In this document: in pieces, positions 1 through 6,009 of the stretch | How the letters are laid out: every line of letters begins with the position of its first letter | How positions within the stretch are numbered: position 1 is the stretch's first letter | Assembly: GCA_003663175.1 (NCBI GenBank) | Contig: QMZM01000015.1 | Coordinates: 1 to 16,148, forward strand | DNA: 16,148 bases | Direction of reading: 5' to 3' | Origin: Candidatus Altarchaeales archaeon | GTDB taxonomy: Archaea > Altiarchaeota > Altiarchaeia > IMC4 > QMZM01 | Notes under the pieces: generated by a model | Database searches by the model: none | What the model was told of the DNA's origin: nothing | What the model saw: only the letters and a program-made list of their open reading frames with translations | Translations under genes and position numbers: made by a program

Positions 1-1
1 G

Positions 2-22
2 GCAGAAGCAGCCAAGGCGTGA
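2..22 (+). CDS. Possible last codons of ribosomal protein S4 (partial, left edge)
   Basis: Frame 2 from the window edge reads AEAAKA and then a TGA stop just before the S11 start. In archaeal operons S4 directly precedes S11, and S4 tails are often rich in Ala, Glu and Lys. Only six codons are visible, so this rests on position and composition, not on a recognisable domain. Confidence 0.35.
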   Translation, partial: AEAAKA

Positions 23-26
23 GGAA

Positions 27-470
27 ATGCGTGAGGAAAAAGAAAATAGAGAAACGCAACAAAAACCAAGAAGAAAGGCAAAGGATATATGGGGTGTTTT
101 ACATATTTATTCATCCAAGAATAATACAATCCTACATGTTACAGATATAACTGGAGCAGAGACACTGAGCATAAAATCTGGAGGGATGATGGTTAAGGCT
201 CAACGCGAAGAGGGATCGCCATATGCTGCAATGCAGGCGGCGATGAGACTTGTAGAGGAGATAAAATATAAGGGCGTTGTAGGGCTGCACATTAAGGTCA
301 GGGCGCCGGGGGGCTATAATGGTCCAAGATACACTGGAAAGGGTGCTCAGGCTGCAATAAGGGCCATATCGAGAAGCGGTATAAAAATTGGTAGGATTGA
401 GGATGTAACACCAATTCCCCATGGAATGGGATGTAGACCAAAGGGCGGTAAGAGGGGAAGAAGGGTGTAA
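27..470 (+). CDS. rps11: 30S ribosomal protein S11 (uS11)
   Basis: This 147-residue protein is archaeal S11, a small-subunit platform protein near the mRNA exit and decoding region. Family signatures include HVTDITGAET near residue 37, the central VRAPGGYNGPRYTGKGAQAAIRA block and the C-terminal GMGCRPKGGKRGRRV. The first 20 residues form a charged K/E/R/Q extension of the kind archaeal S11 often has. ATG at 27 follows a GAGG four bases upstream and a TGA at 20-22 that probably ends S4. The frame stays open to the window edge, so an earlier start is not excluded. The stop is four bases before the rpoD ATG, so the two genes are translationally close. Confidence 0.95.
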   Translation: MREEKENRETQQKPRRKAKDIWGVLHIYSSKNNTILHVTDITGAETLSIKSGGMMVKAQREEGSPYAAMQAAMRLVEEIKYKGVVGLHIKVRAPGGYNGPRYTGKGAQAAIRAISRSGIKIGRIEDVTPIPHGMGCRPKGGKRGRRV

Positions 471-474
471 AAAA

Positions 475-1086
475 ATGAAGGTAAAAATTATTGAAAGAAG
501 TAATAATGAGATAAGATTTAATATGTCTGGAGTAAATACCGCGGTTGCAAACTCACTCAGAAGAATTGTTATATCAATGATTCCAGTGATGGCAATCGAA
601 GAGGTCATATTCTATGAAAATAGTTCAATAATGCACGATGAGATATTGGCGCATAGGCTTGGATTAATTCCATTAAAGACGGATTTGAAGACCTACAATT
701 TTGTGTCAGAATGCACATGTAAAGGAAAAGGATGTGCCAAGTGTACTGCAATATTAACCTTAGATGTAGAAGGACCGGGAACGGTATATAGCAGAGACCT
801 TAAATCAAATGACCCCAAGATAGTGCCGGTATATGATACAATTCCAATTGTAAAATTGATTGAGAATCAGAGGATAAGACTTGAGGCGAAGGCACAATTA
901 GGAGTTGGCAAAGAACATATGAAGTGGCAGGCTGGTTTGGCATCCTATGAGATAGTAGATAATTCATTCAACTTTTTCGTTGAGTCTTATGGACAGATTC
1001 CAGTTGATGAACTTATAGAAAAGGCGTTTGATGTATTTATTGAACAAATAAACGAAATTAAAGACATGCTCAAGATAAAAAATTGA
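475..1086 (+). CDS. rpoD: DNA-directed RNA polymerase subunit D (Rpb3/alpha-like)
   Basis: RpoD pairs with subunit L and, with N and P, forms the assembly platform of archaeal RNA polymerase. The start at 475 gives MKVKIIERSNNEIRF, which matches the family N-terminus, and 203 residues. An in-frame ATG at 421 would lie inside rps11 and adds unrelated sequence. ANSLRR (residues 25-30) and HRLGLIPL (60-67) are the alpha/D dimerisation motifs. Cys80, Cys82, Cys87 and Cys90 (C-x-C-x4-C-x2-C) resemble the Rpb3 zinc loop. The region between GLASYE and FNFFVES is short and has no cysteines, so the ferredoxin-like Fe-S domain of some archaeal D subunits is missing. The gene ends 15 bp before the tRNA. 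Confidence 0.95.
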   Translation: MKVKIIERSNNEIRFNMSGVNTAVANSLRRIVISMIPVMAIEEVIFYENSSIMHDEILAHRLGLIPLKTDLKTYNFVSECTCKGKGCAKCTAILTLDVEGPGTVYSRDLKSNDPKIVPVYDTIPIVKLIENQRIRLEAKAQLGVGKEHMKWQAGLASYEIVDNSFNFFVESYGQIPVDELIEKAFDVFIEQINEIKDMLKIKN

Positions 1087-1101
1087 TAACAAATGAATAA
1101 C

Positions 1102-1221
1102 GCGGGGGTGCCCGAGCCGGTCAAACACAACATCTATTATCGCGTGGAGTTGTGGGCCAGAGGGGCACGGTTGAGGACCGTGTGGCATAGGCCTGCGCGG
1201 GTTCAAACCCCGTCCCCCGCA
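1102..1221 (+). tRNA. tRNA-Leu (anticodon GAG) interrupted by a D-arm intron
   Basis: The acceptor stem pairs GCGGGGG (1102-1108) with CCCCCGC (1214-1220), with discriminator A at 1221 and no encoded CCA. The anticodon arm is CACGG/CCGTG around loop TTGAGGA (1171-1177), giving anticodon GAG, which reads CUC/CUU leucine codons. A 14-nt variable arm (TGGCATAGGCCTGC) marks a type II tRNA. The T-arm is GCGGG-TTCAAAC-CCCGT. The D-arm CCC...GGG is split by 36 extra bases. Removing them leaves an 84-nt tRNA with the usual leucine D-loop GAGCCGGTCAAA and a G13/A22 mismatch. The gene lies within the ribosomal operon, so it must be excised from the polycistronic transcript or expressed on its own. A tRNA-Leu between rpoD and rpl18e is known from other euryarchaea. 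Confidence 0.9.
1125..1160 (+). other. Archaeal tRNA intron (bulge-helix-bulge) in the D-loop
   Basis: The exon bases GGTC (1119-1122) pair with GGCC (1155-1158), making a four-base-pair helix. It is flanked by three-base bulges on opposite strands, AAA (1123-1125) and AGA (1159-1161). An inner helix pairs CACAAC (1126-1131) with GTTGTG (1149-1154) around a 17-nt loop. This is the bulge-helix-bulge substrate of archaeal tRNA-splicing endonuclease. Cutting after the second base of each bulge removes 1125-1160 and restores GGTCAAAGGGG, placing the intron near tRNA position 21/22. The outer helix is weak: only CC (1117-1118) with GG (1162-1163). Confidence 0.78.
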
Positions 1222-1235
1222 CTATTAGGTGTAAA

Positions 1236-1601
1236 ATGCCGAGAACAAACGAGTACGAAGATCCGAACAGATTAAGTCTGATAAGAAGATTGAAAAAATT
1301 TGGAAGGGAGAATAATGCAAGGATATGGATAAGGGTAGCAGAGGAACTCTCAAGGTCAAGAAGGAATAGGAGAGTGTTAAATCTATGGAAATTAAATAGA
1401 TATGCCAATGATGGGGAAACTGTCATTGTTCCCGGGAAGGTGCTTGGTGATGGAAATTTGAATAAGAAATTAAATGTGGCAGCATTTAAATTTTCGGAAT
1501 CCGCGAAAGAAAAGATAAATAACTCCGGTAGCGAATTCATGACAATTGATGAACTAATGAAAAAAAATCCTACCGGAAGGAATGTAAAGATAATTTGTTA
1601 A
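1236..1601 (+). CDS. rpl18e: 50S ribosomal protein L18e (eL18)
   Basis: This 121-residue protein is L18e, a large-subunit protein found only in archaea and eukaryotes and related in fold to L15. The N-terminus PRTNEYEDPNR and the block TVIVPGKVLGDGNLNKKLNVAAFKFSESA (roughly residues 62-90) are typical. Length is normal for archaea. The gene starts 14 bp after the tRNA 3' end. AGGTG at 1226-1230 is a plausible ribosome-binding site for the ATG at 1236. The stop is one base before the rpl13 start, as expected for coupled translation. Confidence 0.94.
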   Translation: MPRTNEYEDPNRLSLIRRLKKFGRENNARIWIRVAEELSRSRRNRRVLNLWKLNRYANDGETVIVPGKVLGDGNLNKKLNVAAFKFSESAKEKINNSGSEFMTIDELMKKNPTGRNVKIIC

Positions 1602-1602
1602 A

Positions 1603-2043
1603 ATGATTGTAAATGCGGATGGACATGTCTTGGGGAGGTTGGCAAGTTTCGTTGCAAAGCAGGCACTACTGGGGAGGGATGTAATTGTGGTGAATGCAGA
1701 AAAGGCGCTTATCTCTGGGAAGAGAGAATCCGTATTAAGAGAAAATATGGAGAAATTGAGGATAAGAAATTTGGGTAATCCGAGAAAGGGACCATTTCAT
1801 CAAAAAAGACCGGACAGGTTTGTAAGAAGAGCGATCAGGGGAATGCTACCAATGAGATCGAGGAGGGGGAGAGAAGCATTTAAAAGAATTAATGTGTATA
1901 TTGGAGTTCCCAAGGGAGAGATAAAGAGAAGACACGACATAGATATAGATAGAGAGAAGATTGAAAACCTCGATGAGTTGAAAAAGAATTTAAGGAGTTA
2001 TGTGACTGTTGAGGAGATTTGTAGGCATATTGGCTGGAATTGA
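1603..2043 (+). CDS. rpl13: 50S ribosomal protein L13 (uL13)
   Basis: This 146-residue protein is archaeal L13, an early-assembling large-subunit protein. The N-terminal NADGHVLGRLASFVAKQALLG and the VVNAEKALISG segment, followed by RGMLPMRSRRGREAFKRINVYIGVP, are family hallmarks. The ATG at 1603 comes one base after the rpl18e stop. The TGA at 2041-2043 lies just before or overlaps the rps9 start, depending on the start chosen there. Confidence 0.95.
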   Translation: MIVNADGHVLGRLASFVAKQALLGRDVIVVNAEKALISGKRESVLRENMEKLRIRNLGNPRKGPFHQKRPDRFVRRAIRGMLPMRSRRGREAFKRINVYIGVPKGEIKRRHDIDIDREKIENLDELKKNLRSYVTVEEICRHIGWN

Positions 2044-2045
2044 AA

Positions 2046-2459
2046 ATGAAAAAGATAGTTCATGTCTCGGGAAAGAGAAAGACATCGGTTGCAAGAGCGA
2101 CCATAAAGCCCGGTAATGGTAATATAAGAATAAATTCGGTTCCATTAGAAATTTATGAGCCAGAGTTGGCGAGACTCAAGATTCAGGAACCTTTAATACT
2201 TGCATCGGATTTTATAGATTTGAATAATGTTGATATAAAGGTAAATGTTAAAGGTGGCGGAGTCTTTGGTCAGGCAGATGCCATTAGGTCATCAATTGCA
2301 AGGGGCTTGGTAGAATTCACGGGCAGTGATGAATTACTCAGGGTCTATTTAAAATATGATAGAACAATGATCGCGGGAGATCACAGACAGACCGAGCCAC
2401 ATAAACCGAGTCAATCGAGAAAAGGACCAAGACACAAGAGGCAAAAATCCTATAGATAA
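2046..2459 (+). CDS. rps9: 30S ribosomal protein S9 (uS9)
   Basis: S9 sits in the head of the small subunit, and its C-terminal tail touches P-site tRNA. The N-terminal HVSGKRKTSVARATIKPG and the C-terminal DHRQTEPHKPSQSRKGPR followed by HKRQKSYR are diagnostic; the KSYR end is intact. I chose the ATG at 2046 (137 residues), two bases after the rpl13 stop. A TTG at 2040 would add two residues and overlap rpl13 by four bases, and it cannot be excluded. The gene ends 15 bp before the preferred rpoN start. Confidence 0.95.
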   Translation: MKKIVHVSGKRKTSVARATIKPGNGNIRINSVPLEIYEPELARLKIQEPLILASDFIDLNNVDIKVNVKGGGVFGQADAIRSSIARGLVEFTGSDELLRVYLKYDRTMIAGDHRQTEPHKPSQSRKGPRHKRQKSYR

Positions 2460-2474
2460 AAACCTGTGATAAAG

Positions 2475-2672
2475 ATGATTATACCGATAAGATGTTTTAC
2501 ATGTGGCAAACCAATTGCGCAGGATTGGGATGAATACAACAGAAGGGTCTCTAATGGAGAAGAGCCCGGGAAGGTATTGGATGATTTGGGTTATAAGAGA
2601 TATTGTTGCAGGAGGATGTTCCTTTCTCATTCAGAAGTTATAGATGAGGTAATGTTATACAAGAGATTTTAA
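2475..2672 (+). CDS. rpoN: DNA-directed RNA polymerase subunit N (Rpb10-like)
   Basis: RpoN is a small zinc-binding subunit that stabilises the D/L platform of RNA polymerase. MIIPIRCFTCGKPI supplies the first CxxC pair and YCCRRMFLSH the adjacent second Cys pair; together they bind one zinc. From ATG 2475 the protein has 65 residues, the usual size, and starts exactly at the conserved MIIP. An upstream in-frame GTG at 2466 would add three residues and is less likely. The stop is three bases before rpoK. Confidence 0.94.
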   Translation: MIIPIRCFTCGKPIAQDWDEYNRRVSNGEEPGKVLDDLGYKRYCCRRMFLSHSEVIDEVMLYKRF

Positions 2673-2675
2673 AAG

Positions 2676-2858
2676 ATGGAGGAGTATAACAAATTTGAAA
2701 AGGCTAGGCTAATAGGGGCAAGAGCATTGCAAATTAAGATGGGTGCCCCGGTGTTGATAGATCTGCCAAAGGGTGTTAAGAGACCCTTGGATATTGCAAA
2801 ATTAGAATTTGAAAAAGGAGTATTGTTTATGACCGTTAAGAGAAAGAAGAGAAAATGA
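2676..2858 (+). CDS. rpoK: DNA-directed RNA polymerase subunit K (Rpb6/omega-like)
   Basis: At 60 residues this matches archaeal RpoK, the counterpart of Rpb6 and bacterial omega, which helps fold and hold the largest subunit. The core FEKARLIGARALQIKMGAPV is the family signature and is followed by the conserved acidic/hydrophobic stretch DIAKLEFEKGVL. The protein ends in a basic tail (KRKKRK). Its TGA overlaps the rps2 ATG in an ATGA junction (2855-2858), so translation of rps2 is probably coupled. Enolase, which follows rpoK in many euryarchaeal versions of this operon, is absent. Confidence 0.94.
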   Translation: MEEYNKFEKARLIGARALQIKMGAPVLIDLPKGVKRPLDIAKLEFEKGVLFMTVKRKKRK

Positions 2859-3532
2859 GTAATCAGGACTTGGATATACCGGATGAGGGTCTACTTGTGC
2901 CATTAGACATGTATCTCTCAAATGGAGTGCATGTCGGTCTGAAATATAAAACCGCAGGTATGCGAAAATTTATTTATAAGATAAGGCAAGATAAGTTATG
3001 CGTCTTTGATGTAAGGAAGATAGACGCGAGATTGAGGATCGCCGCAGATTTTATTTCTCGCTATAAACCAGAGGATGTCTTAGTTGTTTCAAACAGAATA
3101 TATGGGAGAAGACCAATTAAGAAATTTGCGGAATTTACAAAATGCAGAGTAATTGCTGAACGATTCGTATCTGGTACATTAACAAACCCAAATATCAGTT
3201 CGTATGTTGAACCAAAACTTATAATCATCACAGATCCCGGGAGTGACCAACAGGCAATCAAGGAAGCGGCATCGGTTGGAATTACAGTGGTTGCGATATG
3301 CGACACAAATACGCGGATAAAGGATATAGACTTTATAATCCCGTCTAACAATAAAGGCAAGAATGCATTGGCTCTTGTCTACTGGATCCTTACAAGGGAG
3401 ATTCTAAAGAATAGGGGGGAAGAATTTGATGCTCCATTGGAGGAATTTATTTCGGATGCCGAACCCCAGCCATATCTATTGAAATTGCAGGAAATGCAGA
3501 GAAGGAGGAAAAGGAAAAAGAAAAGGAGATAA
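2855..3532 (+). CDS. rps2: 30S ribosomal protein S2 (uS2)
   Basis: This 225-residue protein is archaeal S2 (SA/RPSA type), at the head-body junction of the small subunit. Motifs include NGVHVGLKYKTAGMRKFIY near residue 24, RKIDARLRIAADFISRY near 54, FVSGTLTNPN and EPKLIIITDPGSDQQAIKEA. The C-terminus is a strongly basic tail, RRRKRKKKRR. The start overlaps the rpoK stop. The TAA at 3530-3532 directly abuts the stop of the deaminase gene on the other strand, leaving no base between converging genes and no room for a separate terminator. The mevalonate kinase and MEMO genes that often follow rps2 in euryarchaea are not here. Confidence 0.95.
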   Translation: MSNQDLDIPDEGLLVPLDMYLSNGVHVGLKYKTAGMRKFIYKIRQDKLCVFDVRKIDARLRIAADFISRYKPEDVLVVSNRIYGRRPIKKFAEFTKCRVIAERFVSGTLTNPNISSYVEPKLIIITDPGSDQQAIKEAASVGITVVAICDTNTRIKDIDFIIPSNNKGKNALALVYWILTREILKNRGEEFDAPLEEFISDAEPQPYLLKLQEMQRRRKRKKKRR

Positions 3533-4795
3533 TCATTTCCCAATAATTTCATTAACGACCCTTTTAACCCCCTCAATAATTTCATTCTCATTCCTAACCT
3601 CTCGATTCTCCATTAATATACTGCCATCACATATCACGGTATCAACACAATAGCCATTTGCGGCATACACCAAGTCGGAGATGAGATCGTATCCTGGGGT
3701 AAATTCGGGTCTCTTCGGATCAATAAGAATTAAATCTGCCAATCTTCCCTCACAAATACGCCCGGCATTTATCCCTAAGGATATTGCTCCATTTATTGTT
3801 GCAATGTCAAATATTTCTCTCGCCGTCATTAATCTCGGGTCATTTCCAACCAATTTATGCCCAATTGCCGCAATCTTCATCGATTCGAACATATCAAGAT
3901 TATTATTTGATGCGCATCCATCGGTCCCAAGTGAAATTAGAAGATTATATTTCCTCATCAACGAATATGGCATAAATCCGGAGGATAACTTCATATTTGA
4001 TACTGGATTATGACTTACCTTCACATTTTTCTCTGCAAGAATCCTTATCTCGCTCTCACTTAACCATATTGAGTGTGCTGAGATTAAATTTTCACTCAAG
4101 AACTCGATCTCGTTTAAAAATTTAACCGGTGATTTTCCATACCTTCCCCTACAATCTCTAATCTCCTTTTTTGTTTCTGCGAGATGAAAATGAATTAATA
4201 AATTATTTTCCCTGGAATATTCTGAAATCCATTTAAGTCCATCTTCAGAAACGGTATAAACTGCGTGTGGTCCAAGAGCGGGGGTTATCTTAGAATTTTT
4301 TAAATTCTTTACATATCTGATGAAATCCTCCGTTCTCTTTATTGAATTCTCCATCATCTCATCATCAAACAAATCTATGAATGCCTCGGCCAACACCGCC
4401 CTGATCCCCATTTCCTCAACTGCCCTTGCAGTACCCTTCATATGCCAGTACATATCATTAAAGCATGTTGTTCCAGACTTTATCATTTCTAAGCATGCAA
4501 GTTTTGAGCCCCAGTAGACATGTTCCTCATTTAATCTCGCCTCAAATGGCCATATCTTCTTCTGCAACCATTCGTCAAGTTTTAAATCATCTGCGTAGCC
4601 CCTAAGGAGAGTCATTGCAGAGTGTGTATGTGTATTTATAAGGCCAGGGAGTGCAACTTTCCCCTCGGCATTAATTGTATGATCCGCCTCCATTCTCTTT
4701 CCAATCTCTGCAATTATATTATCCTCTATATAAATATCTGTAGATTTACCATTCAATTGGACATTTTTTATCAAGATCGAGTTATTTTGATTCAT
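3533..4795 (-). CDS. mtaD: 5-methylthioadenosine / S-adenosylhomocysteine / 5'-deoxyadenosine deaminase (amidohydrolase)
   Basis: This 420-residue amidohydrolase removes the amino group of adenine nucleosides such as S-adenosylhomocysteine, methylthioadenosine or 5'-deoxyadenosine to give the inosyl form, for salvage of SAM by-products. Metal and catalytic positions are visible: His56-Thr-His58 in LINTHTHSAM, HFHLAE with His202/His204 and Glu207, SAH241, and Asp292 in GTDGCASNN. These fit the MtaD/DadD group better than cytosine deaminases or guanine deaminases. The chosen ATG (first base 4795) overlaps the end of the upstream lipoprotein gene by 14 bp. A TTG nine bases earlier is possible. 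It is the last gene of the minus-strand group starting at ABCE1. Exact substrate preference cannot be read from sequence. Confidence 0.88.
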   Translation of the reverse strand: MNQNNSILIKNVQLNGKSTDIYIEDNIIAEIGKRMEADHTINAEGKVALPGLINTHTHSAMTLLRGYADDLKLDEWLQKKIWPFEARLNEEHVYWGSKLACLEMIKSGTTCFNDMYWHMKGTARAVEEMGIRAVLAEAFIDLFDDEMMENSIKRTEDFIRYVKNLKNSKITPALGPHAVYTVSEDGLKWISEYSRENNLLIHFHLAETKKEIRDCRGRYGKSPVKFLNEIEFLSENLISAHSIWLSESEIRILAEKNVKVSHNPVSNMKLSSGFMPYSLMRKYNLLISLGTDGCASNNNLDMFESMKIAAIGHKLVGNDPRLMTAREIFDIATINGAISLGINAGRICEGRLADLILIDPKRPEFTPGYDLISDLVYAANGYCVDTVICDGSILMENREVRNENEIIEGVKRVVNEIIGK

Positions 4796-5306
4796 TCTTC
4801 CCAAACCAACTCACAATCTGCAGACTTTTATCTCTCAAAACAGCAACATCATCATCTCTCCAGAGTGGATACCTCAATTGCATAAATAAATCTGTTGAAT
4901 TATCAATTCCCTTACCAGTATGAATCCTCACAATTCCACACAGTTTAAAGCCTCTTGGGAAGTGGTATATATGACTCTTATACTTGTTGTGCAGAATCCA
5001 ACCGGTCATATCTGTGCAATTTCGCGAATAGATCTCTATCCATTCCTCATTTATATATTCAGATTCGGGCTTGTGTTGAGTTGTGAATTGAGCATTTATG
5101 ATTATCGGTCTCTCGGCATCTGGAAATCTCACTATTGTTGAGGTGGAGGTTGTGGTGGTGGAGGATGATGTTGAGGTGGTGGAGGATGATGTCGATGACA
5201 AGATAGTGGTCGTGCTTATTTGGGACTTCATTTCTTGGGGTTTCATTTCCAGGCACCCAGTCAAAAATACTAATGAGAAAAGTATGATTCCAATCTTGTA
5301 TTTCAT
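4782..5306 (-). CDS. Predicted lipoprotein with Ser/Thr-rich linker and lamin-tail domain
   Basis: The 174-residue product begins MKYKIGIILFSLVFLTGC, a lipoprotein signal peptide with lipobox LTGC and anchoring Cys18. Residues 31-58 are almost entirely Ser and Thr, a likely extended, glycosylated cell-surface spacer. Residues 66-170 look like a lamin-tail (LTD) Ig-like domain: EEWIEIYSRNCTDMTGWILHN, then YHFPRGFKLCGIVRIHTGKG and a closing WRDDDVAVLRDKSLQIVSWF. Such domains occur in secreted archaeal and bacterial proteins, sometimes with nucleases, but no catalytic domain is present here. An upstream TTG would add 16 residues before the signal peptide and is unlikely. The gene lies 99 bp after the CFI-box gene and overlaps the deaminase. 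The function is unknown; the surface location is an inference from the signal. Confidence 0.8.
   Translation of the reverse strand: MKYKIGIILFSLVFLTGCLEMKPQEMKSQISTTTILSSTSSSTTSTSSSTTTTSTSTIVRFPDAERPIIINAQFTTQHKPESEYINEEWIEIYSRNCTDMTGWILHNKYKSHIYHFPRGFKLCGIVRIHTGKGIDNSTDLFMQLRYPLWRDDDVAVLRDKSLQIVSWFGKNESK
5149..5190. repeat. Two-copy 21-bp tandem repeat coding Ser/Thr linker
   Basis: Positions 5149-5169 and 5170-5190 are 21-bp copies that differ at one base; on the minus strand they encode part of the Ser/Thr spacer of the lamin-tail lipoprotein. Because the unit is a multiple of three, copy-number change would lengthen or shorten the linker without shifting the frame. Confidence 0.75.
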
Positions 5307-5334
5307 TTTTGACACACTCTCAAGATAGGAAGAA

Positions 5335-5358
5335 GGAATTGTTAGACTACACAATTCC
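5335..5358. repeat. Inverted repeat upstream of the lamin-tail gene
   Basis: GGAATTGT (5335-5342) and ACAATTCC (5351-5358) are perfect 8-bp arms around an 8-base loop, in the 99-bp gap between the CFI-box gene and the lipoprotein gene. An AT-rich tract at 5391-5405 lies just upstream on the minus strand and could be a promoter, which would put the hairpin in a short leader. It could be an operator or an RNA hairpin; the sequence does not decide. Confidence 0.45.
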
Positions 5359-5405
5359 CATTCTTTGAGCCTTTGGGGATTGTCCCTCCATTTTATTATT
5401 TTATT

Positions 5406-5981
5406 TTACTTGGTATAAAAATCTTTCCACCGTCTTGTCCCTCTCTGTAGAATATGGCACACAAAATCAAGGAAAATCACACTCATACGTCTGAGGATAA
5501 AATTCCCTCTTATAAGAGATGCCAAGTATGGGCTAATTAGATAGTAAATCCTTATGAAGATTCTTCCGAGGGAATTTTTAGCCAATACATTATCTCTAAA
5601 ATCATAGAATACCGATAATTTTTCATAAGAATCTGTGCCATAGGTTGCAGTCACTATAAAGCATTCGGATGTTAGTGAGAAAGACTCTTCAGATTTTGGC
5701 TTGACCTTTTTTACCTTCGGCTTAATAGTTGGTTTAATCTCTGCCTTCTTTTCAGCCTCCTTTTTCTTCTCCTTTATTGAGGATGGAATATATGCCTTTG
5801 TAGGTCTATAATGCTCAGCCTCCTTCTTTTTAGTTTCCTCTGGTGCAATAAAATACTCCAAGAAATCAACCCTCTTACAATTCGGACAGGTTAGGGTCCT
5901 TCTCTTTGAGAGTTTCGTGTCTATATGCCACTCCGCACCACATGTCGGGCATTTTACCTTCTTTTTTGTAGAAGGTGCCAT
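5406..5981 (-). CDS. Zinc-ribbon protein with C-terminal CFI-box domain, function unknown
   Basis: The 191-residue protein has three parts. Residues 9-40 form a zinc ribbon with Cys11/Cys14 (CPTC) and Cys32/Cys35 (CPNC). Residues 48-100 are a charged Lys/Glu/Pro linker. From residue 107 the sequence CFIVTATYGTDSYEKLS followed by FRDNVLAKNSLGR and YYLISPYLASLIRGN matches the CFI-box C-terminal domain, a short conserved module of unknown function seen in archaea and bacteria. The end is hydrophobic but has no clear transmembrane helix. The start ATG lies 28 bp after the ABCE1 stop with only a weak GAG upstream. It is probably co-transcribed with ABCE1. No biochemical role should be assumed. Confidence 0.8.
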   Translation of the reverse strand: MAPSTKKKVKCPTCGAEWHIDTKLSKRRTLTCPNCKRVDFLEYFIAPEETKKKEAEHYRPTKAYIPSSIKEKKKEAEKKAEIKPTIKPKVKKVKPKSEESFSLTSECFIVTATYGTDSYEKLSVFYDFRDNVLAKNSLGRIFIRIYYLISPYLASLIRGNFILRRMSVIFLDFVCHILQRGTRRWKDFYTK

Positions 5982-6009
5982 CTCAATTAAATTTATTTTT
6001 TATCAGAAA

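Noticed and set aside
421..474. Extended start for rpoD at 421
   Set aside because: It would overlap the end of rps11 and add 18 residues unlike the family, while ATG 475 gives the conserved N-terminus.
132..608. 158-codon minus-strand frame opposite rps11/rpoD
   Set aside because: It is fully antisense to two certain genes, and its composition is what the complementary strand would give.
1126..1154. The 36-nt tRNA insertion as part of a long variable arm or as a sequencing artefact
   Set aside because: The variable arm is already complete at 1181-1195, and the insertion has both a stem and a bulge-helix-bulge that an artefact would not produce.
1093..1275. 60-codon plus-strand frame across the tRNA
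   Set aside because: It lies over the tRNA and the first codons of rpl18e in another frame; the structured RNA explains the sequence.
5149..5190. Tandem repeat as a CRISPR or regulatory array
   Set aside because: There are only two adjacent 21-bp copies with no spacers, in frame within a coding Ser/Thr linker.
5098..5328. Acidic, valine-rich plus-strand frame opposite the lamin-tail gene
   Set aside because: It is the antisense of the Ser/Thr low-complexity repeat; the other strand has a signal peptide and a domain.
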